Below, in pieces: positions 18,188 to 26,450 of a stretch of DNA of 59,173 nt (positions are counted from its first letter, which is position 1; every line of letters starts with the position of its first letter). The stretch covers positions 1-59,173 of the forward strand of contig JAGGUL010000021.1 of NCBI GenBank assembly GCA_021158525.1, written 5' to 3'. The DNA comes from Candidatus Hydrothermota bacterium. Lineage in GTDB: Bacteria; Hydrothermota; Hydrothermia; B15-G9; DRBW01. Below the pieces are notes generated by a model. The model had not been told where the DNA came from. It ran no database searches and saw only the letters and a list, made by a program, of their open reading frames with translations. The position numbers and the translations under genes are program-made.

Positions 18188-20534
18188 ACCCTCTTATTAT
18201 ATAACCCTCTTTCGCCAAAATCTCAACAATCTTCTCCACCTCCCCATCCACCTCCTCGTCCTGAAGGGTTCTCTCTCTGTGCAGGAAGACGAGCCCCACA
18301 GTGATGCTCTTCTTGCCCTCGGGCAGGGGTTTTCCCCGATACACATCGATAACCCTGATCCCGGTGAGCAGGGGCGAATCGACTTTATAAATCAGCCTCT
18401 CCAGCTTGGCATAGGGAACATCCTCGTCCATCAGGACCGATATGTCCCTCTTGACCGGCGGATACCTGGGTATCTCCACGCGGCCCTTCTCGCAACCCTC
18501 GAGGACAGCTATCTCCACCTCCAGCGCAAAAAGCGGGAACTTGAGATCGTAGAGTTCAGCGATTTCCTCCTTCAACCTTCCGATCCATCCGCACTTCTTT
18601 CCGTTCACAGTGACCGAGGCGCCGTAATCGAGGTAGGGTATCTCCGACTCCTCGATTTCGTATTCGCAGCCCAGCTCATCCAGCAGACGGGAGAGGAGCC
18701 CTTTTATGTCGTAAAAATCCAGCTCTCTCTCCTTCTCAAGCCAGTTCTTCTCGAGACGCCCGCTTGCTATGGCACATAGTACCTCGCGCTCCTCGGGGAG
18801 CTCGTCGGGGCCCCTGTAAATGAACTCCTTCCCAACCTGAAAGGCGCGCACGTCTCTGACCCCGCGACGCTGGTTTATGGAAGCCACGTTGAGGAGCCCC
18901 ATCAAAAGGAGCGGCCTCACATAAGAGAACTGCTCGGTCAGGGGATTCATGATCTTCGCGGCGAATTCTTCTGCGGAGAAAGCCTTAACTTCCCTTTCGC
19001 TCACGAACTCCAGCGACTGAACCTCCTGAAAACCGAGCCTGGCCACGATGTCTCTAACCCTGTGACGTAGATCCCGCGGTTTCCTTCCGAGAAACCCGCC
19101 GGAGCTCTCAACCCTCCCCGGTATGTTCCCATATCCGTATACCCTGCCCACCTCCTCAACCAGATCGGCCTCTATGGAAATGTCCCTCCGCCTCATGGGG
19201 ATTTCCACGTAAAAGGTCTCTCCCCTGTCTTCCACCTTGAACCCAAGGCCCGTCAGCACTCCGAAGGTCTTCTCCGACGATATATCCACTCCCAGCAATC
19301 TGGACGGGTAATCCTTTCTGAGGAGGACTCCGGTGGGACGGGGCAGCTCACGGAAGTCGTCCTTTATGGGGCCGGCAATGCCGCCTGCAAGCTGTAGCAG
19401 GAGCTGAGCGACACGGGCCGAGGCGTCGGGAGGAAATCCGGGATCAGCCCCCCTCTCGAACCTCTGGGAGGATTCGGTGCGGACACCAAGCTTCTGACTC
19501 CACATCCTCACGAGTTCCGGACGGAAATAGGCGCTTTCCAGGAGAACTTCTCTGGTTTCCTCGCTCACAGCCGAGTGTTCCCCGCCGATTATTCCGGCTA
19601 ATGCCTGCGGGCCCCTGGAATCCGCAATGACGGGAACTCCCTCGGGCAGCTGACGCTCGACCCCATCGAGGGTGAGTATCTTCTCCCCCTTTCCGGAGCG
19701 CCTTATAACGAGATTGCCCTCTATTTTCGCCGCATCGTATATATGGGTGGGATGTCCCGTCTCGAAAAGAACGTAATTCGAAACGTCAACGACATTGTTA
19801 AGCGGCCTCTGTCCGATAAGATAAAGCCTCCAGCGGAGCCAGTCGGGGGACTCTCCCACCTTGATCCCATTTATCCTCCTCAGGGTAAAACGGGGACAGG
19901 CCTCGTAATCAGCTATCTCGAAGTCCGGGACGCCGGCTTCTTCACTTTCCTCCACCTCAAAAGAAGGAAGGCGAAGCTCCCCGCCGCAGACTGCCCTCAG
20001 GTCAAATGCAATGCCGATTACCCCGAGCAGGTCAGGCCTGTTGGGGGTTATGTAGAGATCGTAAAGCCAGTCATCCAGCCCGAGGTGGGGAAGGGGATCA
20101 TCGCCCGCCCTGAAGTTCCGGGGCAGAATGAGCACCTCATCGGCTTTTTCGCCGATACCCAGCTCCTTCTCGGAAAGAGGCATGCCATACGAGGGGAAAC
20201 CTCCTATCTCCCTCTTCTCCACAACCAGCCCGCCGGGCAGCTGTGCGCCCTCGAGGGCGAAAACCGCCTTAACGCCGACATCCATCCCGTGAGCACCCGT
20301 CACCATTTCCACGGCTTCTCTCCCCACCGCCACCTTTATGAGCCTGAGGCCCTTTCTTTCCGGATGATCGCGGGCTTCGAGTATCTCACCGACCACCACT
20401 TTCCCCCGGAGCCCCTGGCCCAGGTATCTGTACTCCTCCACCTCCATCCCGAGGTTCTCAAGTACCTCCACGAGCTCCTCGGGACCGTAGGGGATGTCCA
20501 CGTACTCCCTGAGCCAGTTATAGAGAAGCTTCAT
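18162..20534 (-). CDS. pheT: Phenylalanyl-tRNA synthetase beta subunit
   Basis: The 790-residue beta chain of bacterial PheRS. Domains in order: N-terminal B1, an EMAP-II-like tRNA-binding domain (about 40-150, VVVGEILEARDHP), B3/B4 editing region (RPLNNVVDVSNYV), B5 domain, a catalytic-like core without activity, and a C-terminal FDX-ACB anticodon-binding domain (RYPPVKRDISVLMDEDVPY onward). Length is normal. It overlaps pheS by 4 bases, and the two form an alpha2-beta2 enzyme charging tRNA-Phe. Confidence 0.97.
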   Translation of the reverse strand: MKLLYNWLREYVDIPYGPEELVEVLENLGMEVEEYRYLGQGLRGKVVVGEILEARDHPERKGLRLIKVAVGREAVEMVTGAHGMDVGVKAVFALEGAQLPGGLVVEKREIGGFPSYGMPLSEKELGIGEKADEVLILPRNFRAGDDPLPHLGLDDWLYDLYITPNRPDLLGVIGIAFDLRAVCGGELRLPSFEVEESEEAGVPDFEIADYEACPRFTLRRINGIKVGESPDWLRWRLYLIGQRPLNNVVDVSNYVLFETGHPTHIYDAAKIEGNLVIRRSGKGEKILTLDGVERQLPEGVPVIADSRGPQALAGIIGGEHSAVSEETREVLLESAYFRPELVRMWSQKLGVRTESSQRFERGADPGFPPDASARVAQLLLQLAGGIAGPIKDDFRELPRPTGVLLRKDYPSRLLGVDISSEKTFGVLTGLGFKVEDRGETFYVEIPMRRRDISIEADLVEEVGRVYGYGNIPGRVESSGGFLGRKPRDLRHRVRDIVARLGFQEVQSLEFVSEREVKAFSAEEFAAKIMNPLTEQFSYVRPLLLMGLLNVASINQRRGVRDVRAFQVGKEFIYRGPDELPEEREVLCAIASGRLEKNWLEKERELDFYDIKGLLSRLLDELGCEYEIEESEIPYLDYGASVTVNGKKCGWIGRLKEEIAELYDLKFPLFALEVEIAVLEGCEKGRVEIPRYPPVKRDISVLMDEDVPYAKLERLIYKVDSPLLTGIRVIDVYRGKPLPEGKKSITVGLVFLHRERTLQDEEVDGEVEKIVEILAKEGYIIRGYEGGIRRS

Positions 20535-21514
20535 CGAAGGTACCTCCTGAGGAAACGCAGGTCGTTCTCATAGAAAAGCCTGATGTCGTCGATGCCGAGC
20601 TTTATCATGGCGACCCTGTCGACGCCGACTCCGAAGGCATAGCCGGTCCACTCGTCGGGATCAAGCCCAACGGCATTGAAAACAGCAGGATGAACCATCC
20701 CACAACCGACAAGCTCAAGCCATCCCTTGCCCCAGTTCACCGACATCTCGGCCGAGGGCTCGGTGAATGGAAAGTAGGAGGGCACGAACTTAACGCGGGT
20801 ATTGGAGCCAAAAAGTTCCCTCGCGAAGAGCTCTAAAGTCCCCTTCAGGTCGGAAAAGGTGACCTTCTTGTCGACATAAAGCCCTTCAAGCTGGTAAAAA
20901 GCGGGAGAGTGGGAGGCGTCAAAGGCATCCTTCCGGTAGACCCTTCCCGGCGAAATGAACCTCAAGGGCGGTTTTTCCCTCTCCATGACCCTCACCTGTA
21001 CCGGGGACGTGTGGGTCCTGAGCATCATCTTCTCGGTGATGAAAAGCGTGCTCCACATGTCCCTCGCTGGATGATGTGGCGGTATGTTGAGGGCTTCAAA
21101 ATTGTAAAAATCCCACTCTATCTCTGGTCCCTCCTCCACCTTAAAGCCGAGCCCCACAAATATCTCTATCATCTCCTCGAGAACGGCGGTAAGGGGATGA
21201 AGACCTCCCAGGGAATACTCACGGCCGGGAAGTGTCAGGTCGACCTTCTCCCTGCCGCGGGCCTTCTTCAGCTCCTCTTTTTTGAGGTTAAGGGCCTCCT
21301 GAACCTCCTCCTTCAGGGTATTAAGGAGAGCGCCGGCCTCCCGTCTCTCATTGGGGTCGAGCTCTTTCAAAAGTTTGAAGAGAAGCGTGATCTCCCCCTT
21401 CCTTCCAAGATATCTCACCCTCAGCTTCTCGAGTTCCTCCAATCCCCTGACGGAACCGAGAGCTTCCCGGAAGCTTTCTCTCAGGACCTCGACTTTTTTC
21501 TTTAAATTCTCCAT
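20531..21514 (-). CDS. pheS: Phenylalanyl-tRNA synthetase alpha subunit
   Basis: The 327-residue catalytic chain: N-terminal coiled-coil that binds tRNA (about 1-85), then the class II core with motif 1 near LHPLTAVLEEM, DMWSTLFI, motif 2 RFISPGRVYRKDAFDASHS, FVPSYFPFTEPS and motif 3 GVGVDRVAMIKLGIDDIR. The ATG at 21514 is preceded by a GGGGG that is part of the 3' arm of the hairpin at 21525-21562 rather than a normal ribosome site, suggesting control of both termination and initiation. Confidence 0.97.
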   Translation of the reverse strand: MENLKKKVEVLRESFREALGSVRGLEELEKLRVRYLGRKGEITLLFKLLKELDPNERREAGALLNTLKEEVQEALNLKKEELKKARGREKVDLTLPGREYSLGGLHPLTAVLEEMIEIFVGLGFKVEEGPEIEWDFYNFEALNIPPHHPARDMWSTLFITEKMMLRTHTSPVQVRVMEREKPPLRFISPGRVYRKDAFDASHSPAFYQLEGLYVDKKVTFSDLKGTLELFARELFGSNTRVKFVPSYFPFTEPSAEMSVNWGKGWLELVGCGMVHPAVFNAVGLDPDEWTGYAFGVGVDRVAMIKLGIDDIRLFYENDLRFLRRYLR

Positions 21515-21519
21515 AATCG

Positions 21520-21562
21520 AAAAACCCCCGATTGCCCTTTCTCGCGAAAAGGCACCGGGGGG
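21520..21562 (-). terminator. Terminator-like hairpin before pheS, possible attenuator
   Basis: On the minus strand CCCCCCG and GCCTTTTC pair with GAAAGGGC and CGGGGG around a GCGA loop, then TTTTT follows. It sits between rplT and pheS, only 5 bases from the pheS ATG at its T-run, and its 3' arm holds the only G-rich sequence that could act as ribosome site. No Phe-rich leader peptide is seen. Confidence 0.75.
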
Positions 21563-21581
21563 TCCTCCAATTTTTCTATTT

Positions 21582-21938
21582 TCAGGCTTTTAAGGCTTCT
21601 CTTGCCGTGTCAACAAGCTTTGAGAAAGCCACTCTGTCCCTGACGGCTAAATCGGCGAGCACCTTCCTGTTCAACTCCACCCCGGCCCTTTTGAGTCCGG
21701 AGATAAAGGTCGAATAATTCATCCCTTCTTCCCTGCAGGCCGCATTGATCCTTATGATCCAGAGCCTTCTCATATCTCCCTTTTTGTCTTTCCTGTGAGC
21801 ATAAGCGTATTGTAGCGATCGAATCAGAGCTTCCTTCGCCTTCCGGAAGGTCCGGCTCTTCTGGCCGTAATAGCCTCTGGTGGATCGAATTATTTTCCTG
21901 TGCTTTCTCCGCCTTACAACTCCTGTCTTAATTCGCAT
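21582..21938 (-). CDS. rplT: Ribosomal protein L20
   Basis: A 118-residue L20 of the large subunit, with the family's basic N-terminus ([18 protein letters not shown]) and [18 protein letters not shown]. Length is normal. It usually follows infC and rpmI; here it is first in its operon, with its own consensus promoter and GGGAGG ribosome site, and neither partner gene is in the window. Confidence 0.98.
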   Translation of the reverse strand: MRIKTGVVRRRKHRKIIRSTRGYYGQKSRTFRKAKEALIRSLQYAYAHRKDKKGDMRRLWIIRINAACREEGMNYSTFISGLKRAGVELNRKVLADLAVRDRVAFSKLVDTAREALKA

Positions 21939-21975
21939 TTTTTCCTCCCTTCAAAGATTACTCAGAAATCGCCTA

Positions 21976-22005
21976 ATTATACGAAAGACGGGCCTCGCAT
22001 GTCAA
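21976..22005 (-). promoter_or_regulatory. Sigma-70 promoter for rplT-pheST operon
   Basis: On the minus strand TTGACA (22005-22000), an 18-base spacer and TATAAT (21981-21976) are both perfect consensus hexamers. Transcription would start near 21969, giving a leader of about 31 nt to the rplT ATG. This is the best sigma-70 match in the window. Confidence 0.92.
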
Positions 22006-22053
22006 GCAAACGGCAATTTTCTTGCCAGGGTAACGAAGGAGAAAAAAGAGCCG

Positions 22054-22071
22054 TGTCACCTTTCTGTGACA
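22054..22071. promoter_or_regulatory. Palindromic operator candidate
   Basis: TGTCAC-N6-GTGACA is a perfect 6+6 inverted repeat of the size bound by helix-turn-helix dimers. It lies between the rplT promoter and the repeats upstream of the major pilin's sigma-54 promoter. It is not the CRP consensus (TGTGA-N6-TCACA). The binding protein is unknown. Confidence 0.5.
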
Positions 22072-22080
22072 AAAATGAAA

Positions 22081-22113
22081 TTGCAAAATGCAAGAGAAAA
22101 TGGCAAAATGCAC
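22081..22113 (+). promoter_or_regulatory. Candidate activator sites upstream of pilA
   Basis: TTGCAAAATGCA (22081-22092) and TGGCAAAATGCA (22101-22112) are repeated exactly 20 bp apart, two helical turns, 70-100 bp upstream of the sigma-54 element. They resemble the TTGCA-N2-TTGCA pair at 569-598 ahead of the other sigma-54 promoter, as expected for a shared NtrC-family activator. Confidence 0.6.
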
Positions 22114-22182
22114 GGGATTTTTCGGCATTTTTTTAACAACTAATGTCCTGAATACCAATAAGTTAGAAAGTTCAGCCCTTTC

Positions 22183-22198
22183 TGGCATCGGTTTTGCA
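22183..22198 (+). promoter_or_regulatory. Sigma-54 promoter (-24/-12) for pilA
   Basis: TGGCATCGGTTTTGCA has GG and GC at the required spacing and differs from the best consensus only at the sixth base. The start of transcription would be near 22210, leaving a leader of about 38 nt with AAGGAGG at 22235-22241 before the ATG at 22248. Confidence 0.85.
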
Positions 22199-22247
22199 AT
22201 AAAAAGAAGAGGTATAGGTCTGCGAAATCAACGGAAGGAGGTTTGAC

Positions 22248-22766
22248 ATGTTAAAGTTAAGAGAGAAGAGGGGATTCACCCTCATAGAGCTGATGATAGT
22301 GGTGGCTATCATAGCCATACTGGCTGCAGTGGCTATACCTCAGTACAGGAAATTCCAGCTGAGAGCCAAGACATCCGAGGCGAAGGCCAACATAGGAGCC
22401 ATCAGGTCGGTGGAAGAAGGATGGTCTGCTGAGCACGATTACTACTATGCGGCCGGGCCCAATCCCACAAATAATCCGGGAGCCTCTCCCGCCGATTGGC
22501 CTACCGGGACCAATTTCGACAAGCTCGGCTTCAAGCCCGCAGGTAAAGTCTACTATCGATATGCGGTACAGTCAGCAACATCAACCTTCAACGATGACGG
22601 CGTCCCTGATCTTTCTGGCGGGACCGGCACGATCGTCGCTCACGACAACAGCGTCGATATAGCCATCCTTGCCGAAGGCGACCTCGATGGCGACGGCACC
22701 GGAAGCAAGTACGGCTGTGTGGATGAAGATCCTTCAATCAAGGGACCTTCTGGAGACGACTTCTGA
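22248..22766 (+). CDS. pilA: Type IV major pilin PilA
   Basis: A 172-residue type IVa prepilin: short leader MLKLREKRG, then [20 protein letters not shown] with Glu +5, the classic pilin helix, and a globular domain. An Asp-rich loop ([19 protein letters not shown]) near the C-terminus resembles a calcium site. It has its own sigma-54 promoter, strong ribosome site and strong terminator, as expected of an abundant monocistronic major pilin. Genes just downstream look like glycosylation enzymes, so the pilin may be modified. The promoter type fits PilS/PilR-like control, although those genes are not in the window. Confidence 0.92.
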   Translation: MLKLREKRGFTLIELMIVVAIIAILAAVAIPQYRKFQLRAKTSEAKANIGAIRSVEEGWSAEHDYYYAAGPNPTNNPGASPADWPTGTNFDKLGFKPAGKVYYRYAVQSATSTFNDDGVPDLSGGTGTIVAHDNSVDIAILAEGDLDGDGTGSKYGCVDEDPSIKGPSGDDF

Positions 22767-22782
22767 GGAAGGGGGCTTTTTA

Positions 22783-22822
22783 GGGGCGGGGGGAATTTCA
22801 TTCCCCCCGCCCCTTTATATTC
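22783..22822 (+). terminator. Rho-independent terminator after pilA
   Basis: GGGGCGGGGGGAA pairs perfectly with TTCCCCCCGCCCC (22783-22813) around a five-base loop, followed by TTTATATT. It insulates pilA from the downstream glycosyltransferase gene. Confidence 0.92.
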
Positions 22823-22882
22823 TGGAGGAGAGAAAACCGCTGCTTTGGAGGAAGCCCGTCCCTGCCCAATCAAAATCACGAG

Positions 22883-24625
22883 ATGAGTAAATCCTGGAAA
22901 TACGCTCTCGCCCTCTTTTTTATCACCCTCGCAATCTACATCCCTTCTTTAAACAACGGCTTCATCTGGGATGACAACGTAATTATAGACCACCAGATAC
23001 ACACTCTCCGGGATGCCAGGACTTTCTTCTTCCCGGTGAGGACGCAGGAGAGCACCCCGGCGTATTACAGGCCGGCGGTGGGGCTCTCCCTGGTTCTGGA
23101 TTATTCGCTCCATTATAAAAATCCCAGGGGTTATCACCTCACCAACATACTCATAAACCTCTTCAACGTCCTCCTGGTATTTCTTCTGAGCCTGAATCTC
23201 TTCGAGCTGATGGAGGTGAGACATCGGCATCTCCTCTCCTTCATGGCCGCTCTGCTCTTCGCCTTACATCCCCTCCATGTGGAATCGGTGTCATGGATAG
23301 CCGGCAGGACCGACCTTGTTGTGGCTTTCTTCTCACTCCTCGCCTTTCTCTCCTATGTGTTGTTTCGGAAGGAGAAAAACATCCCCGTGCTGCTCGCGGG
23401 ATTTGTCTTCTATTTCTTCGCGCTTCTCTCAAAAGAAAACGGCATAGGCCTGCTTCTGCTCTTCCCCCTCTTCGACCTCCTCGTGCTCAGAAAGAAGCTG
23501 TATAAGACGCTGCTCCCCTTTGTCTTTTTTCTGCTTATCACTGCTTCCTATTTTTATCTCCGCTACAGGGCAGGCTGCCTTGTGGCTCCCCCTGGAGCTG
23601 GAGAGGAGCCCACGTTGTTCTCAAAGGCGATCACCCTTATTTATGCCTTCGGTTTCTATCTGAGGAAACTCGTCTATCCCCTGCCCCTCTCCATGTTCAT
23701 AGACAAAGTGCCTCACGAACTGTACATAGGACTGCTCCCCCTTCTTTACCTTTTCATCCTCGCGATCTCCCTCATGAAAAGGGGGCGCGCGGCTTTTTTG
23801 CTCCTCTGGATACTTCTAACGCTGGGCCCTTCCCTTCTGATCGCCATTTCTCGGCTCGCGTCGACACCCCTCGCTGAGAGGTATCTCTACCTGCCATCGG
23901 TCGGCTTTGCCCTTCTCGTGCCCTATGGCCTGTACAGGATCGGAAGGCCTATTAAAAAGGAGGTACTTCTTCTATACCTGCTCGTTCCCTACCTCCTCTG
24001 GTTTGCCATCGAAACCCTCGACAGACAGCGGGTCTGGAAGGATGACCTGAGCCTCTGGGCCGATGCGGTGAAAAAAGCTCCCCGTTCTGCCCTTCCCCAC
24101 AACGAATACGGCATGGCCCTGAGAGAGCGCGGCTTGATCGAGGACGCCGAGAGGGAATTCCTCACCGCCCTCACTTCCGACAGCAGGGAGAGCAAGAGCT
24201 GGAAAGCCTATGCGGCCACAAACCTCGCCCTGATCTATATGGACAGAGATGAATACGATGCAGCTGAAAAATATCTCAGGGAAGCCCTGGAATTCTATCC
24301 GAATTATCCCATTGCCCTTTACGATCTCGGCCTGCTCTACCTAATAAGGGCAAAAAACGAGGGCGAGAACGGAGAACCAAACAGGGCACTCCTCATAAAG
24401 GCGGGCAAGACCCTCAAGAGGGCCGTGAGGGCCGACCCGAACTTCATCAGAGCCCACCTCATGCTGGGAGAAGCATACTACCTTTACGGTAAGCCCGAAA
24501 AAGCGAAGGAGCATCTGGAAAAAGTCATAGAGCTCGATCCTAAGAGCCCCGAGGCCCAGGACGCCGTGAAGCTGCTCTCAAAAATAGAAACCGCGGGGGA
24601 AAGCAGGGATGAAAAAGTGGATTGA
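22883..24625 (+). CDS. TMTC-like GT-C membrane glycosyltransferase with TPRs
   Basis: A 580-residue protein. The first 380 or so residues hold about nine or ten membrane helices, with NNGFIWDDNVII in the first loop, where GT-C enzymes carry acidic catalytic residues, and HPLHVESVSWIAGRTDL in a later loop. Both motifs are typical of the TMTC/PMT-like TPR proteins. The C-terminal 180 residues form about four TPRs. Such enzymes transfer sugars from polyprenyl-phosphate donors to proteins outside the inner membrane. Directly after pilA it is a good candidate for pilin O-glycosylation; acceptor and sugar are inferred. No clear promoter or ribosome site was found before the ATG. Confidence 0.75.
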   Translation: MSKSWKYALALFFITLAIYIPSLNNGFIWDDNVIIDHQIHTLRDARTFFFPVRTQESTPAYYRPAVGLSLVLDYSLHYKNPRGYHLTNILINLFNVLLVFLLSLNLFELMEVRHRHLLSFMAALLFALHPLHVESVSWIAGRTDLVVAFFSLLAFLSYVLFRKEKNIPVLLAGFVFYFFALLSKENGIGLLLLFPLFDLLVLRKKLYKTLLPFVFFLLITASYFYLRYRAGCLVAPPGAGEEPTLFSKAITLIYAFGFYLRKLVYPLPLSMFIDKVPHELYIGLLPLLYLFILAISLMKRGRAAFLLLWILLTLGPSLLIAISRLASTPLAERYLYLPSVGFALLVPYGLYRIGRPIKKEVLLLYLLVPYLLWFAIETLDRQRVWKDDLSLWADAVKKAPRSALPHNEYGMALRERGLIEDAEREFLTALTSDSRESKSWKAYAATNLALIYMDRDEYDAAEKYLREALEFYPNYPIALYDLGLLYLIRAKNEGENGEPNRALLIKAGKTLKRAVRADPNFIRAHLMLGEAYYLYGKPEKAKEHLEKVIELDPKSPEAQDAVKLLSKIETAGESRDEKVD

Positions 24626-25460
24626 GACCTTCAGAATCAGGCACTGGGTCAAGAACATCCTGGTCTTCGCTGCCCCCTTTTTCGGAGGCAGAATCGGCGA
24701 GGGCAGGTACCTGCTGCTCTCCCTTATAGCCTTTCTCGCCTTTTCCTTCGCGGCAAGCTTCACCTACATAGTAAACGACCTCGTAGACAGAAAGAGGGAC
24801 AGACTCCATCCTCGAAAGAGAAAAAGGCCCATAGCCTCGGGCGAAGTCAAGACAAATTCCGCCATTCTTTTCTCGGGCCTTTTTCTGGTGGCTTCCATCC
24901 TGCTTTCCCTCACCCTGAGCTTTGCCTTCCTGCTCTTCGTGATTTCCTACATAATCCTGAACCTCCTTTACAGCACTCTGCTAAAAAATTATCCCCTTTT
25001 TGACATATTTGCCATATCGCTCGGCTTCATCCTGCGGGTTTATGGCGGCGGTGCCGCTACTGCAATCCACATATCATCATGGCTTTTTTCGACCGTCTTT
25101 CTTCTCGCCCTGCTCTTCAGCACCGGGAAAAGGCTTGCCGAGGAAAGGGCGCTGGGAAAGGACGCACTCAACCACAGGAAAACTCTGGGGAACTACCCAG
25201 AGGGTTTTCTGAGGGGCGTTCTCTGGGCAATGCTCGCCGCCTCCCTGGTGACCTATGCCCTGTATACCGTTGAAAAGGGATTCTCCCTTTTCCTGACCGT
25301 ACCCGTGGCCGCCTTTGGTCTCATGAGATATGCCTATCTCGTCGAATCCCAGAGGGAAGGAGACCCCACTGAAGCCCTTCTGGGAGACCCGCTTCTCCTT
25401 ATCACGTCGCTTTTCTGGGTTCTCTTTTCTTACTTTCTCGCTTACGGAGGGAAAATATGA
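24609..25460 (+). CDS. UbiA-family polyprenyl-phosphate phosphoribosyltransferase
   Basis: A 283-residue membrane enzyme with about eight helices. The substrate motif NDLVDRKRDRLHP followed by KRKRPIASGEV matches the decaprenyl-phosphate phosphoribosyltransferase branch (Rv3806c-like) rather than ubiquinone or heme prenyltransferases; NDxxDxxxD binds Mg and phosphate. The expected reaction moves phosphoribose from PRPP to a polyprenyl phosphate, making a lipid-linked pentose donor. Overlap of 17 bases with the TMTC-like gene suggests the product feeds that or another transferase. No DprE1/DprE2-like epimerase genes are in the window. Confidence 0.8.
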   Translation: MKKWIETFRIRHWVKNILVFAAPFFGGRIGEGRYLLLSLIAFLAFSFAASFTYIVNDLVDRKRDRLHPRKRKRPIASGEVKTNSAILFSGLFLVASILLSLTLSFAFLLFVISYIILNLLYSTLLKNYPLFDIFAISLGFILRVYGGGAATAIHISSWLFSTVFLLALLFSTGKRLAEERALGKDALNHRKTLGNYPEGFLRGVLWAMLAASLVTYALYTVEKGFSLFLTVPVAAFGLMRYAYLVESQREGDPTEALLGDPLLLITSLFWVLFSYFLAYGGKI

Positions 25461-26449
25461 AAGGCGCTATCCTCTACACGATGTTCTCGGGGCTCGGCGA
25501 TTTCATAGTGATGTACAACGCGAAGAAAATGGCCGAATCTTCTCTGGGGATGCGAGTTTTCATAGCCCATCGCAGAAACCCATATATTTACAATCTCGAC
25601 ACCAGGGCGAGAAGGGATTACTTCAACATATATTCGCCCCTCCAGCTCCTGTCTCTCAAGAAAGTCCTCACGCTGGATGTCTCTGGCGAGAGGTTCGGAA
25701 TACAGCAGGCCCCTGGCTCCATACAGGGCTATACCTTTCTCAACTTCATGAGGAAGATCGACGCCATCGACTATATCGTCGATTTCAACCTGATAAACGC
25801 TGACATACGGACTCCGCCTCGAGGAGAGTACATCCTGGAAATCCACAGAAATCAGCTGAAGACCCTCTTCAAGAGAGAAATCTCCTTTTCACCGGAGCTG
25901 CCCTTTAAGCCCGAACCCGTGGACTTGCCTGACGGCGACCCGCTGATCGCCATCAATCCCCTGAGCGGACGCGCTGGATGCAACACATATACGTGGCCCT
26001 ATTATAAATGGAAAGACCTCCTCTCCGACCTCATCGAAATTGAAAAGGAAGCCCGATTCCTGCTTATACTCAAGGGGGAAAGAGGAAAAGTCTACAGGGA
26101 GTTAGAGAAAGCCTTTCCCGAAAGGCTCAGCGTGTATTCCCAGCTAACGCTGGGCCAGCTCACCTATATTCTTGAAAAATGCGATCTTTTCCTCACCGTC
26201 AACTCGGGGCCAGCGCACATGGCCCACTTTCTCGGGAAAAAAACGGTTATCTTGAGCGGCCCAACCCTTGGCTTATGGAACCCATCGGGCCCTCACATAA
26301 GGGTAGTGAGGGATGAAGGAGCCCGATTCCCACCTTCGGAACAATGCAGAAGGGCTCCCGGCGTCCCCTCGGTATGCAACATCTGCACGAAGGACGTCTT
26401 CGGAGCTATCACCGACCTCCTGGGCAAGAGGTCATTGGCCGAACTATGA
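25457..26449 (+). CDS. Glycosyltransferase family 9 protein
   Basis: A 330-residue GT-B enzyme of the heptosyltransferase family. The N-terminal half has FSGLGDFIVMYNAKK, the family's GxGD donor/acceptor site. The C-terminal half has LTVNSGPAHMAHFLGKK followed by VILSGPT, the ADP-heptose-type nucleotide-sugar site. Several Cys residues lie near the C-terminus (QCRRA, VCNICTKDV). It overlaps the UbiA-type gene by 4 bases. The family builds LPS core or other glycans; the sugar used here cannot be told from sequence. Confidence 0.82.
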   Translation: MKGAILYTMFSGLGDFIVMYNAKKMAESSLGMRVFIAHRRNPYIYNLDTRARRDYFNIYSPLQLLSLKKVLTLDVSGERFGIQQAPGSIQGYTFLNFMRKIDAIDYIVDFNLINADIRTPPRGEYILEIHRNQLKTLFKREISFSPELPFKPEPVDLPDGDPLIAINPLSGRAGCNTYTWPYYKWKDLLSDLIEIEKEARFLLILKGERGKVYRELEKAFPERLSVYSQLTLGQLTYILEKCDLFLTVNSGPAHMAHFLGKKTVILSGPTLGLWNPSGPHIRVVRDEGARFPPSEQCRRAPGVPSVCNICTKDVFGAITDLLGKRSLAEL

Positions 26450-26450
26450 A

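Noticed and set aside
22841-22876. Possible leaderless promoter before the TMTC-like gene
   Set aside because: TTGGAG and CAAAAT are 20 bases apart, outside the accepted spacing, so no promoter is called.
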